From Bacteroidota bacterium (GTDB taxonomy: Bacteria; Bacteroidota; Bacteroidia; B-17B0; Aurantibacillaceae), in contig OMJH01000060.1 in assembly GCA_900299295.1 (NCBI GenBank), forward strand, positions 1 to 64,000: 64,000 bases of DNA, written 5' to 3'. The notes beneath the pieces were generated by a model, which worked only from the letters and a program-made list of their open reading frames with translations, had not been told where the DNA came from and did not search any database. Numbering within the stretch: the stretch's first letter is position 1; every line of letters starts with the position of its first letter. Made by a program: the position numbers and the translations under genes. Of the stretch, positions 27,237 through 35,136 are shown in pieces.

Positions 27237-27392
27237 ACTTTTTAGGCCGGCTTCATTTTTAAATTTACCTACGTACAACAAATGAAAATAAATTAACTTA
27301 GTGAAATTATCATCACCGTAAGCAAATGGAATAAGTAGCCGGCTGCCGATATAACTGAAAAAAATAAATACCAAAATATATTCCCTCATTAC

Positions 27393-27400
27393 TACATTTG
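27393..27400 (+). promoter_or_regulatory. -7 promoter element, near-leaderless lipoprotein gene
   Basis: TACATTTG, a perfect TAnnTTTG match, with only four bases (TAAA) before ATG 27405. The transcript start would fall at or next to the start codon. Confidence 0.6.
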
Positions 27401-27404
27401 TAAA

Positions 27405-27839
27405 ATGAAAAATTCACTTCGTTTTCTACTGTTATTTTTGGTGGTTCAGTTATTTTTCGTTTCCTGTAAGAAGAAGTATACGGAGGGTGGAAATTTTAGT
27501 TTACTGTCAAAAAAAGCTAGAATATCTAATAGTTGGATGGTGAATTCCGTTATAATAGACGGAAAAGACACTACGGCGGGATTTATTTCTGAACATAAAA
27601 AATACAATCTCGTTCTGAACACCGACGGTTCATATGGGCTAATGTTTTATTCCGGTAGTAACCCTGTTACAGAGTCGGGTCAATGGTCGCTGGTAAATGA
27701 AAAGTCACGTATTAGCTTTGTTCATATGAATGGACGTTATGAATGGGTAATTCTGAAATTAAAAAATAAAGAATTGTGGGTTTACGATTCTCATTTTTAC
27801 GGGGTAAAAACAGAAATTCATTTTATTCCCTTTCAATGA
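27405..27839 (+). CDS. Lipocalin-like lipoprotein
   Basis: Product of 144 residues with a type II signal peptide, lipobox ending at Cys21 (FFVSCKKKY). The mature part resembles the lipocalin-like domains common in Bacteroidota lipoproteins: an initial SNSWMVNSVIIDGKD strand, an LNTDGSYGLMFY strand, a SGQWSL turn and a late LKLKNKELWVYD strand. Ligand and role are unknown. It is monocistronic and converges on folB five bases away. Confidence 0.78.
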   Translation: MKNSLRFLLLFLVVQLFFVSCKKKYTEGGNFSLLSKKARISNSWMVNSVIIDGKDTTAGFISEHKKYNLVLNTDGSYGLMFYSGSNPVTESGQWSLVNEKSRISFVHMNGRYEWVILKLKNKELWVYDSHFYGVKTEIHFIPFQ

Positions 27840-27844
27840 TTTCT

Positions 27845-28192
27845 TTAGGTTTCTACTGAAACCTGGTTTAAATTCCCGTTAATCGGCGGATTAAATTTTG
27901 TTACCTTAACGCGAGCCTCATGAATCGCTACAAATTTGGATTTAAGCTGTTTTTTTATTCTCCATGCTACCTGTTCAATTAGTTTTGATCGTATTGCCAT
28001 TTCTGCCTTAACAATGTCATATACGGCGCAGTAGTCAATGGTGAGGGCCAAATTGTCCTGTTCCGCTGCAGCGGTAAAATCGGTTTCAATAAAAATATCA
28101 ATTCGATATTCCTGCCCGATTTTACTTTCTTCGTCCAAGCAACCGTGAAACCCGTAAAGCAAAATTCCTTCAATATTGATGTGTTGTGCCAT
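27845..28192 (-). CDS. folB: Dihydroneopterin aldolase
   Basis: Folate-pathway enzyme that converts 7,8-dihydroneopterin to 6-hydroxymethyl-dihydropterin and glycolaldehyde. At 115 residues it has the family size, the N-terminal GILLYGFHGCLDEE segment with the conserved Tyr and His-Gly, LTIDYCAVYDIV in the middle and the family's near-terminal basic strand VKVTKFNPP. Start ATG 28192 (MAQHINIEG) is chosen since a perfect promoter element lies just upstream, which excludes the longer frame from 28234. Confidence 0.92.
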   Translation of the reverse strand: MAQHINIEGILLYGFHGCLDEESKIGQEYRIDIFIETDFTAAAEQDNLALTIDYCAVYDIVKAEMAIRSKLIEQVAWRIKKQLKSKFVAIHEARVKVTKFNPPINGNLNQVSVET

Positions 28193-28196
28193 GTTA

Positions 28197-28204
28197 CAAA
28201 TATA
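28197..28204 (-). promoter_or_regulatory. -7 promoter element of folB, predicting a leaderless mRNA
   Basis: Minus-strand TATATTTG, a perfect match, with four bases between it and the folB ATG. Confidence 0.6.
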
Positions 28205-28262
28205 GGTTTTAACCCTAATTTTTGAATTGCACACGTAGGCGTCTGTCCAAATGTATTTTGAT

Positions 28263-28270
28263 TAATTTTG
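28263..28270 (+). promoter_or_regulatory. -7 promoter element of mscS
   Basis: TAATTTTG, a perfect TAnnTTTG match, ending nine bases before ATG 28280. It overlaps the alternative TTG start at 28268, which argues against that start. Confidence 0.55.
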
Positions 28271-28279
28271 CGATTCGTT

Positions 28280-29095
28280 ATGTTTGAAAAAAAAATTAAT
28301 GATCTAGGCGAAAAATTGCTCCAAACCGGAATTAATTACCTTCCGAAATTTTTTGCAGGGATTCTCGTTTTGATTGTCGGCTGGTGGCTGATTAACCGAA
28401 TTGTAGGTTTGGTTGTGTTAGTCATGCGCAAGAAAAACCTGGACCCTTCCCTGAATTCATTTTTGCACTCTTGTATTTCAATTGGTTTACGGATTTTGCT
28501 CCTGGTATCTGTTGCCGGAATGATTGGCTTCCATACCACTTCGCTGGTTGCTATCATGGGGGCTATCGGACTCGCCATCGGACTGGCCTTGCAAGGATCT
28601 TTGAGTAATTTTGCCGGAGGGGCGCTTATTCTTACGTTCAAACCCTTCAAAGTGGGCGATATTATTGAGTCCGGAAATTATACAGGAGAAGTAAAAGAAA
28701 TACAGATTTTTAATACTGTATTGCTAACCTTCGAAAATAAGACCGTTTTTATCCCAAACGGAGTGCTTTCTAATGGAACTATTGTAAATTATTCAGTGAG
28801 CGGATCTATCAGAGGTGAGGTGAATTTTTCGCTGGCTTCATCAACTGAGGTAGAAAAAGTAAAAGGGATACTTGAACAAATTTTAAACACTGACCCACGG
28901 ATTCATCAAAACCCGTCCCATCAAATTTTCGTTACCGGTTTCGGAAACCACACTTTACGAATAACCCTTCGGTTTTACGCTGAGCCTTCAGATCGTTCAA
29001 TCATCGAATCAGACATCTGGGAACGCGCAAAAACTGCCTTTTCGGTAAATGGAATTCAGGAATCGGAAAACGTTACAGTTTTAAGAAGGAAATAA
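28280..29095 (+). CDS. mscS: Small-conductance mechanosensitive channel, MscS family
   Basis: Inner-membrane channel that opens under osmotic down-shock. The protein has 271 residues and three transmembrane helices. The pore-lining third helix is recognisable as AIMGAIGLAIGLALQGSLSNFAGG with the alternating Gly/Ala pattern, followed by the beta domain (FKVGDIIESGNYTGEVKEI, FIPNGVLSNGTIVNYS). The length equals that of the short E. coli type. ATG 28280 is used because the promoter element overlaps the upstream TTG. It is monocistronic, divergent from folB. Confidence 0.94.
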   Translation: MFEKKINDLGEKLLQTGINYLPKFFAGILVLIVGWWLINRIVGLVVLVMRKKNLDPSLNSFLHSCISIGLRILLLVSVAGMIGFHTTSLVAIMGAIGLAIGLALQGSLSNFAGGALILTFKPFKVGDIIESGNYTGEVKEIQIFNTVLLTFENKTVFIPNGVLSNGTIVNYSVSGSIRGEVNFSLASSTEVEKVKGILEQILNTDPRIHQNPSHQIFVTGFGNHTLRITLRFYAEPSDRSIIESDIWERAKTAFSVNGIQESENVTVLRRK

Positions 29096-29194
29096 GATCA
29101 ACCTACAAGTTTTTTCTTAAAGTATTAATTCATATAAAAACTTTATTTGTAAATTAGTCGTTTAACTTTCAATTAGAGGTTGTATTTTTAGAAA

Positions 29195-30349
29195 ATGAAG
29201 AAAAAGATTGTAATTGTAGAAGATGATTTTATAATTCAGGAGTTGCATAAGCATTATGTCGAAAATCTAGGGCATGAGGTAGCGGGAACATTTGCTACCG
29301 GTGAAGAGGCTATTGATTTTTTTAAAACGCATACTGCAGATCTGATTTTAATGGACATCCGGCTTGAAGACAGTATCGACGGGATTGAAACGATGAAAAA
29401 AATTCAGGCTATTCAACCAACTCCTGTTATTTATATTTCCGGCAATACTGAACCGTCAAACTTTAACCGTGCGATTAACACCAATATGAAGGGGTTTTTA
29501 TCCAAACCATTGGCCCCGTCAGAATTGGAGAATATTATTGATTCAATTAACGATTTGACCGATTCGATTTTATACGCTGAGCGAATTCAAAAAGCCATTT
29601 TTCCTCAACGTGAAGAGATACATAACGCTTTTAACAACAGTATTTACATTAATCGTCCACGCGACATTATTAGCGGTGATTTTAGTTTTCTTGTTCCTAA
29701 AAAATCGAAAGGGGAATGGATTGGAGGTATTGGCGACTGCACAGGCCATGGAATACCAGCTGCATTGCTTTCTGTATTATGCCATGAAATTTTAAGAAGC
29801 AATTCTAAAAAATTCAGCCATCTTCCTAAAATAATTACCAGATTGAATAATAGTATCATCCGCAATTTATCCCGACTTGATAAAGCAAATCGCGTTTCCG
29901 ATGGGCTTGATATGATAATGTTCAAAGTTATTCCTACTGAATCGCGGATTGAAATTGCCGGAATACGACGGCCTTTTATTCATTATAAAGCCAAAACTCA
30001 AACCCACGAATATCATGGTCTGAAAGGACAACCCATCGGCACCCCATTTACGTCCGATGAGGACATACCAAGCATGAGTATAAATTACGAAGAGAACGAT
30101 TATTTTTATTTTTTCACAGACGGAATCACTGACCAGTTTGGAGGCCCACGAGCCAGGAAATTGATGAAAGGTCGATTAATTGGTTTTTTGGATTCAATCG
30201 CTTCAATGACGCCTTTAACACGTGAAATAGAGCTGGAAATACATTTACGTAAATGGCAAGGCAGCTTAAATCAAACTGACGACATGTTGTTTTTAGGAAT
30301 TTGTCCTGCAAACATCAAAAATTCTTTGAAACACAAAATAAACCCCTAA
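29195..30349 (+). CDS. Response regulator with PP2C/SpoIIE (RsbU-type) phosphatase output
   Basis: First gene of the H-NOX cluster, 384 residues. The receiver domain (1-120) has Glu9-Asp10-Asp11 and phosphoacceptor Asp54 (ILMDIRLED), plus the SKP lysine near residue 107. A short helix with ILYAERIQKAIFP links it to a PP2C-type Ser/Thr phosphatase domain with RDIISGDF and GDCTGHGIPAAL metal motifs. Such enzymes dephosphorylate anti-sigma-factor antagonists or other phosphoproteins; none is encoded nearby. Phosphorylation by the cluster's kinase is inferred. It ends 13 bases before the H-NOX gene. Confidence 0.92.
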   Translation: MKKKIVIVEDDFIIQELHKHYVENLGHEVAGTFATGEEAIDFFKTHTADLILMDIRLEDSIDGIETMKKIQAIQPTPVIYISGNTEPSNFNRAINTNMKGFLSKPLAPSELENIIDSINDLTDSILYAERIQKAIFPQREEIHNAFNNSIYINRPRDIISGDFSFLVPKKSKGEWIGGIGDCTGHGIPAALLSVLCHEILRSNSKKFSHLPKIITRLNNSIIRNLSRLDKANRVSDGLDMIMFKVIPTESRIEIAGIRRPFIHYKAKTQTHEYHGLKGQPIGTPFTSDEDIPSMSINYEENDYFYFFTDGITDQFGGPRARKLMKGRLIGFLDSIASMTPLTREIELEIHLRKWQGSLNQTDDMLFLGICPANIKNSLKHKINP

Positions 30350-30362
30350 AACCTATAAATTT

Positions 30363-30905
30363 ATGTACGGACTAGTAAACAAAGCCATTCAAGATTTGGT
30401 AACTGAAAAATTTGGAGAAGAGAAATGGGTTGAAATAAAAAAATTATCCGGTTTTCAGGATGATTTTTTTGTTGGACTACAATCCTACCCAGATGATTTA
30501 ACCTACACTCTCGTGAAAAATGCTTCCAAAGTTTTGGGTGCCGATGCATCCGTGGTATTGGAATTGTTCGGAGAATACTGGATATTGTATACAGCGGAAG
30601 AAGGCTACGGAGACATGCTTGAACTCGCAGGGGATAGTTTTGTTGATTTTCTTAATAATCTCGATATGCTTCATAATCGTGTTGCCGGAATTATGCCGGG
30701 ATTAATACCTCCGCAGTTTAGCACCCGAAATGAAAAAACGAATTCAATTGAACTCGAATATCGCTCTATGCGCGAAGGACTATCTCCAATGGTAGTCGGG
30801 CTGATTCGCGGCTTAGGAAAGCGTTTTCAGCTTACCTGCAAAATTGAACATATTCAGCAAAAAAATGATGTTAATGACTGCCATGTATTTAAAATAGATT
30901 GGTAA
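30363..30905 (+). CDS. H-NOX haem-binding nitric oxide sensor
   Basis: Stand-alone H-NOX (HNOB) domain of 180 residues, a cytoplasmic haem protein related to the sensor domain of soluble guanylate cyclase. The proximal haem ligand is His104 (MLHNRV), and the propionate-binding Tyr133-x-Ser135-x-Arg137 motif (YRSMR) is intact. At the place where oxygen-binding H-NOX have a distal Tyr, five residues after that Arg, there is Pro142, so it is expected to bind NO and not O2. It lies 13 bases after the phosphatase and six before the kinase, which lacks its own H-NOX domain, so regulation in trans is likely. Confidence 0.95.
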   Translation: MYGLVNKAIQDLVTEKFGEEKWVEIKKLSGFQDDFFVGLQSYPDDLTYTLVKNASKVLGADASVVLELFGEYWILYTAEEGYGDMLELAGDSFVDFLNNLDMLHNRVAGIMPGLIPPQFSTRNEKTNSIELEYRSMREGLSPMVVGLIRGLGKRFQLTCKIEHIQQKNDVNDCHVFKIDW

Positions 30906-30911
30906 AACGCA

Positions 30912-33809
30912 ATGATTAAGCCGGGAATTCCAGATAATGAGACAGAACGTCTCGCTGCACTTTTGGAATATCAACTTAATGGTGAGTTTGAGGAGGCGGA
31001 GTATAAGGATATTGTAATTGCAGCTTCCGATGTATGTAATGTACCAACTGCCTTCATATCTATCATTGAAGAGAACAAACAGCGCATCATTGCAAGTACC
31101 GGATTAAACATAAATGAAACTACCCGGGATGTTTCATTTTGTGGACATACAATCAATAAACCCGCTGAGCTTACCATTATTTCTGATGCTCGGAAGGATC
31201 CACGTTTTTCTGATAATCCATTAGTTACAGGCGAACCTAAGGTTGTTTTTTATGCCGGTGTTCCTTTGGTAGATGACAACGGCTTCGCTCTCGGTACGCT
31301 GTGTATAATGGATAACAGTCCTAGAACCTTAACCGATGGTCAACTCAAAATTTTAAAAATTCTTTCCAGAAAAATTTTAGCAATTCTATCACTAAAAAGA
31401 ACAAACAGGGTCATGTTTCAGGAGCGGAAGAATTTTTTCGAGCTGTTGAATAACACTACACCGTTTTTTTTATTGATCAATACCGAAGGAAAAATTTTAG
31501 AGTCAGGTAAAAACTATAAAAAAGCTGTTCCAGAACTTGAAAATGGGACTACATTTGATTTGTTTTTTAATTGGGAAGGCAATCTTACTTTCAGGGAAAT
31601 TGTCAGTTCGGGACATAGTAAACTTTATTTTTTTAGTTGCAAAAATCAAAAACAGCGATATAAGTGTTCAATACGCCACTATAACCAAAACGCCTATTTA
31701 TTATATGCCATAGCTGTGGTAAATGCTGATTTGTCGATTGGTAATTATAAAATTAATCTGAATGATTTTCCAAAGCAGGATTATATCGCAGAGTTTTTGT
31801 TTTTGCAGCAGGGAGCAAATCGGGGCCTTAAAGAATCTGAGCGGTTGAATAATTCATTGAGAACCCGTAATAATGAGTTAGAACTGGCAAAAAATGCTTT
31901 AGTGAATGCCAACGCCGTGCTGGAACAGCGAATAGAAGAAAGGACCAAGCAGATAAAAAACCTTGCATTATTTCCGGAACAAAATCCAAATCCTGTATTA
32001 GAAATAGATATTTCACAGGAAAAAATTAATTATATGAATCCGGCTGCCAAAAAACAGATTTTTAGAAACGGCGATTTGGACTATGAACAATTATACAACT
32101 ATTTAAAACTTGAAAGCAGGCAAAAAACCGATTACGAATCAGGTAAGCTAGAAATTTCCAACCATGATAAAATTTACGAAAGAAGTTTGTTTTATACCAA
32201 CACGGACACAATTCGTATTTACCTGCACGATATTACGCTTATTCGAAATAACGAACGCAAAGAACGTTTACGTCAGGAAAAATCGTTATTGACACAAAAA
32301 ACACTTTTGAATTTGCGGAATATAAACCGCGAAATAGCACTTGCTGAAAAATTTAAAATTATTCTTCGTGAAACTTCCGGTATTATGGGCTGCAGCCGAT
32401 GCAGTGTCTGGCTATATAATTCAGAACAAGGAAGCATCGCTTCCGAATTCATTTACAGTGCGGAAAACGATTCGTTTATAGCTGGATTAACGCTTTTTAA
32501 AAAAGATTTTCCGGCGTACTTTAAAGCGCTCGCTTCAAAAACGGTGATTGATGCAGAGGACGCAGAAATGCATCCTGCAACCTGTGAATTTAAAGATGTT
32601 TATCTCCGGCCACTGAACATCGTGTCAATGCTTTATGTTCCGCTGATTAAGTCAAATGAATTAATCGGTGTGCTTTGTTGCGAATATACAGGCACTAGAC
32701 GAGAATTTTCGGAAGAGGATATTAATTTTTCACGCTCAGTTTCCGATGTTATCATTCTGGCAATTGAATCAGATCAATTGATGATTTCGAATTCACGGCT
32801 TACGGAATTAAATGCTAACCTAAAAGATGCCTATGATCAGTTGGTGGCACTGCAATCAGATGTTATAAAACAAGAAAAGTTGGCCACGCTTGGAACCCTC
32901 ATCGCAGGCATCGCACACGAAATAAATACCCCGCTAGGAGCAATTAAGGCGTCCAACGATAATTTAAATGATTCATTTTTAAACTTATTTAGTGAACAAG
33001 TAACAAAACTGGGCTTTGAAGATATGCATGCAGGTGTTAGGTTGTTTTTACTTTCCAACAAAAAAAGCTTCCCGAAAACTACGCGCGAAGAAAGAAATAG
33101 TATTCGGAAATTGGAAGCGGAACTTATTGAAAGAAAAATTCGAATTGAGAATTCGAATTTTTTTGCTCAAAAAATAGTGCAACTGAATCACGATTCCTTG
33201 TCAGTTGAATTAATTGATTTTATTAAGCATCCTAATGCAATTGAAATTTTTTCTTTTGCCTCAAATTTAAGTAAAGTTGTAAAATCAATCCACACAATTG
33301 GTCTGGCTGCTGACAAAGCAACCCGGGTTGTGCGTGCAATGAATAATTTTTCACACGGAAATATTGATGGTGAAATCACTCTGTTTAATCTTAAAGAAAG
33401 CATTGACAATGTAATTATAGTTTTATGGAATAGGATTAAACAGGGTGTTTCAATTAATCTGGATCTGCAGGATGATTTTTTAGTAAAAGGAAATCAGGAA
33501 GAGTTGTCCCAGGTATGGACAAACATAATAAATAACGCCATACAAGCTTCTAACGCGAAATGTACAATTAATATCAAACATGTGAGCACTGATAGGATTG
33601 ATACACTTATCTTTGCCAACGACGGCCCAATGATTCCCGAAGATGTTTTACCCAAAATTTTCGATCCTTTTTTCTCCACAAAAAAACGTGGAGAAGGTAC
33701 CGGTCTAGGTTTGAATATTGTTAAGAAAATAATTGAGAAACATAAGGGAGAGATTTTTTGCGAAAGTAATGCTCTCGAAACTCGTTTTATAATTAACTTA
33801 CCAAAATAA
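30912..33809 (+). CDS. Multi-domain sensor histidine kinase (H-NOX-associated)
   Basis: Soluble kinase of 965 residues, no transmembrane helix. Order: an N-terminal GAF domain (about 25-165, DVSFCGHTI, FYAGVPLVDDNG, GTLCIMD); a less clear PAS-like stretch; a coiled coil (about 300-350); another PAS-like segment (FPEQNPNPVLEID); a second GAF (about 480-625, MLYVPLIKSNELIGVLCCEY); HisKA with the phosphoacceptor His669 (GIAHEINTP); then about 190 residues before the ATPase N-box (WTNIINNAIQAS), instead of the usual 110 or so; and ATP-lid motifs (DPFFSTKKRGEGTGLGL). It lies six bases after the H-NOX gene and three before the first receiver. NO-loaded H-NOX probably controls it. Confidence 0.92.
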   Translation: MIKPGIPDNETERLAALLEYQLNGEFEEAEYKDIVIAASDVCNVPTAFISIIEENKQRIIASTGLNINETTRDVSFCGHTINKPAELTIISDARKDPRFSDNPLVTGEPKVVFYAGVPLVDDNGFALGTLCIMDNSPRTLTDGQLKILKILSRKILAILSLKRTNRVMFQERKNFFELLNNTTPFFLLINTEGKILESGKNYKKAVPELENGTTFDLFFNWEGNLTFREIVSSGHSKLYFFSCKNQKQRYKCSIRHYNQNAYLLYAIAVVNADLSIGNYKINLNDFPKQDYIAEFLFLQQGANRGLKESERLNNSLRTRNNELELAKNALVNANAVLEQRIEERTKQIKNLALFPEQNPNPVLEIDISQEKINYMNPAAKKQIFRNGDLDYEQLYNYLKLESRQKTDYESGKLEISNHDKIYERSLFYTNTDTIRIYLHDITLIRNNERKERLRQEKSLLTQKTLLNLRNINREIALAEKFKIILRETSGIMGCSRCSVWLYNSEQGSIASEFIYSAENDSFIAGLTLFKKDFPAYFKALASKTVIDAEDAEMHPATCEFKDVYLRPLNIVSMLYVPLIKSNELIGVLCCEYTGTRREFSEEDINFSRSVSDVIILAIESDQLMISNSRLTELNANLKDAYDQLVALQSDVIKQEKLATLGTLIAGIAHEINTPLGAIKASNDNLNDSFLNLFSEQVTKLGFEDMHAGVRLFLLSNKKSFPKTTREERNSIRKLEAELIERKIRIENSNFFAQKIVQLNHDSLSVELIDFIKHPNAIEIFSFASNLSKVVKSIHTIGLAADKATRVVRAMNNFSHGNIDGEITLFNLKESIDNVIIVLWNRIKQGVSINLDLQDDFLVKGNQEELSQVWTNIINNAIQASNAKCTINIKHVSTDRIDTLIFANDGPMIPEDVLPKIFDPFFSTKKRGEGTGLGLNIVKKIIEKHKGEIFCESNALETRFIINLPK

Positions 33810-33812
33810 AAC

Positions 33813-34211
33813 ATGAAAAAAATAGCTATTCTATCCGTTGACGATGAAAAAATCATTCTTGATTCTATTCGGATACAGATGGAAAAAAATTTTCACAACA
33901 AATTTATTTTTGAATTTGCTGAAAGCGCCGATGAAGCACTGGAACTTGTAGATTATTTAATTGATTCAAAGGTGGATATTCTTTTAATCATATCCGATTA
34001 CCAGATGCCGGGCATGAAAGGCGATGAGTTTGCTGGTACTCTTAAAAAGAAATTACCGGAAGTGAACATTGTAATGCTCACCGGACAGATGCCTGGAGAA
34101 ATTTCAACCGTTTTACTGGAGAATAAAATAATTCTCAATGTGATTCAAAAACCATGGAACGAGAATGACCTTATTAATTTGATAAATAAGGTATCCGAGG
34201 AAATCGAGTGA
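33813..34211 (+). CDS. Single-domain response regulator (receiver 1)
   Basis: CheY-like receiver of 132 residues without output domain. Acidic pair Asp10-Asp11, phosphoacceptor Asp62 (IISDYQMPG), switch Thr in MLTGQ and Lys in IQKPW are all present. It begins three bases after the kinase stop and its own stop overlaps the next start (GTGA), so all three are almost surely translated together. It probably shuttles phosphate or competes for the kinase; the final output is unknown. The sequence is only moderately like that of the second receiver. Confidence 0.92.
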   Translation: MKKIAILSVDDEKIILDSIRIQMEKNFHNKFIFEFAESADEALELVDYLIDSKVDILLIISDYQMPGMKGDEFAGTLKKKLPEVNIVMLTGQMPGEISTVLLENKIILNVIQKPWNENDLINLINKVSEEIE

Positions 34212-34591
34212 AAAGAGCAATTTTATTAATAGATGATGAATTCATTATTCTGGAGGCGCTTCGAATTCAGGTAAGCCGTGTTATCCCGGATGACATTCAT
34301 CTTGAAGTAGCAACCTCTGGAGAAGAGGCCAAAGAACTCATCACGGAGTTTAAGAAATCAAATTATAATTTGTTATTAATCATCACAGACTACAACCTGG
34401 ACGATTTGAAGGGGACGGAAATTTTACAGTTTGCTTTGGAACATTTTCCAGCTACAAAAAAGGCAATTCTTACAGGTCAGGCGGACGATCATGCCATTTC
34501 CGAATTCAAGAATACGCTGGGATTAGAAGCTCGTTTTCCAAAGCCCTGGGACTCTAATGAGATCAAAGCATTTATTCAGTCATCCATCTGA
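34208..34591 (+). CDS. Single-domain response regulator (receiver 2)
   Basis: Receiver of 127 residues, GTG start within the stop of receiver 1. Acidic pair Asp9-Asp10, phosphoacceptor Asp61 (IITDYNLDD), switch Thr in ILTGQ and Lys in RFPKPW are present. No effector domain. It ends the H-NOX cluster. Like receiver 1 it has the KPW variant after the conserved Lys, and the pair may have arisen by an old duplication. Its output partner is not visible here. Confidence 0.92.
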   Translation: MKRAILLIDDEFIILEALRIQVSRVIPDDIHLEVATSGEEAKELITEFKKSNYNLLLIITDYNLDDLKGTEILQFALEHFPATKKAILTGQADDHAISEFKNTLGLEARFPKPWDSNEIKAFIQSSI

Positions 34592-34663
34592 TGATGGTTA
34601 TAAGACTTTTCGGTTAAACTTAATTTTGACTTTTTTTAAAAGCATTATTGCAAGAGAGCTTTT

Positions 34664-34924
34664 TTAACGATCGTTCTCAGTGGGGTTTTCCATCCTTCTC
34701 TTCACTTCCTGAACTTGTTCTTCCACCTCGTTGGACACGTCCTTAAAACTGCTACGCACCTCTTGCTGAATTCCGTTGGCAGCATCTTTAAATTCTCTCA
34801 TGCTCCTGCCCAGGGTGCGTGCAATTGTTGGAACACCTTTACCGCCAAACATCAGTAATACCACAAGCAGAATTAAAATCAGCTCTCCTCCTCCCAGATT
34901 CAAAAATAACAAGATGTCATTCAT
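34664..34924 (-). CDS. tatA: Twin-arginine translocase subunit TatA/TatE
   Basis: Pore-forming subunit for export of folded proteins. The product has 86 residues: one transmembrane helix (ELILILLVVLLMF), the FGGKGVP hinge, an amphipathic helix (TLGRSMREFKDAANG) and a charged tail. Size and hinge fit TatA better than TatB. It converges on the H-NOX cluster. It follows a 35-residue membrane micro-ORF by 11 bases and probably shares its promoter. No tatC is in the window. Confidence 0.93.
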   Translation of the reverse strand: MNDILLFLNLGGGELILILLVVLLMFGGKGVPTIARTLGRSMREFKDAANGIQQEVRSSFKDVSNEVEEQVQEVKRRMENPTENDR

Positions 34925-34935
34925 CTTTATTTGTA

Positions 34936-35043
34936 TTAAAAATCTTTATTTCTTCTAAACTTAATAAGTGTATAAATTCCAAGTATAAAAACTGCGGCAA
35001 CAAATACCACCACAAAAATATCACCGGCTTCAATCTTGTACAT
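34936..35043 (-). CDS. Small single-helix membrane protein upstream of tatA
   Basis: ORF of 35 codons, not long enough for usual gene callers. The translation starts MYKIEAGDIF, continues as a strongly hydrophobic helix (VVVFVAAVFILGIYTLI) and ends in a basic tail with KFRRNKDF, so the C-terminus should be cytoplasmic by the positive-inside rule. Support: a perfect minus-strand TAnnTTTG element lies ten bases upstream, and its stop is 11 bases before the tatA start, so it would be the first gene of the tatA transcript. Function is unknown; a role with Tat is only a guess from position. Confidence 0.65.
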   Translation of the reverse strand: MYKIEAGDIFVVVFVAAVFILGIYTLIKFRRNKDF

Positions 35044-35053
35044 TTCCACATTT

Positions 35054-35061
35054 CAAATGTA
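35054..35061 (-). promoter_or_regulatory. -7 promoter element of the micro-ORF-tatA unit
   Basis: Minus-strand TACATTTG, a perfect TAnnTTTG match, ten bases before ATG 35043 and about 130 before tatA. Confidence 0.55.
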
Positions 35062-35083
35062 AACAATAACTTAATTTGGAAAT

Positions 35084-35111
35084 AAAAAACCCCGACACAA
35101 ATTTATCGGGG
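35084..35111 (-). terminator. Rho-independent terminator of secDF
   Basis: Stem CCCCGA (35090-35095) and TCGGGG (35106-35111) with a ten-base loop; on the minus strand a six-T tract follows. It lies 26 bases after the secDF stop. Confidence 0.85.
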
Positions 35112-35136
35112 CTTTTAAATAAGGATTTTTAAATGA

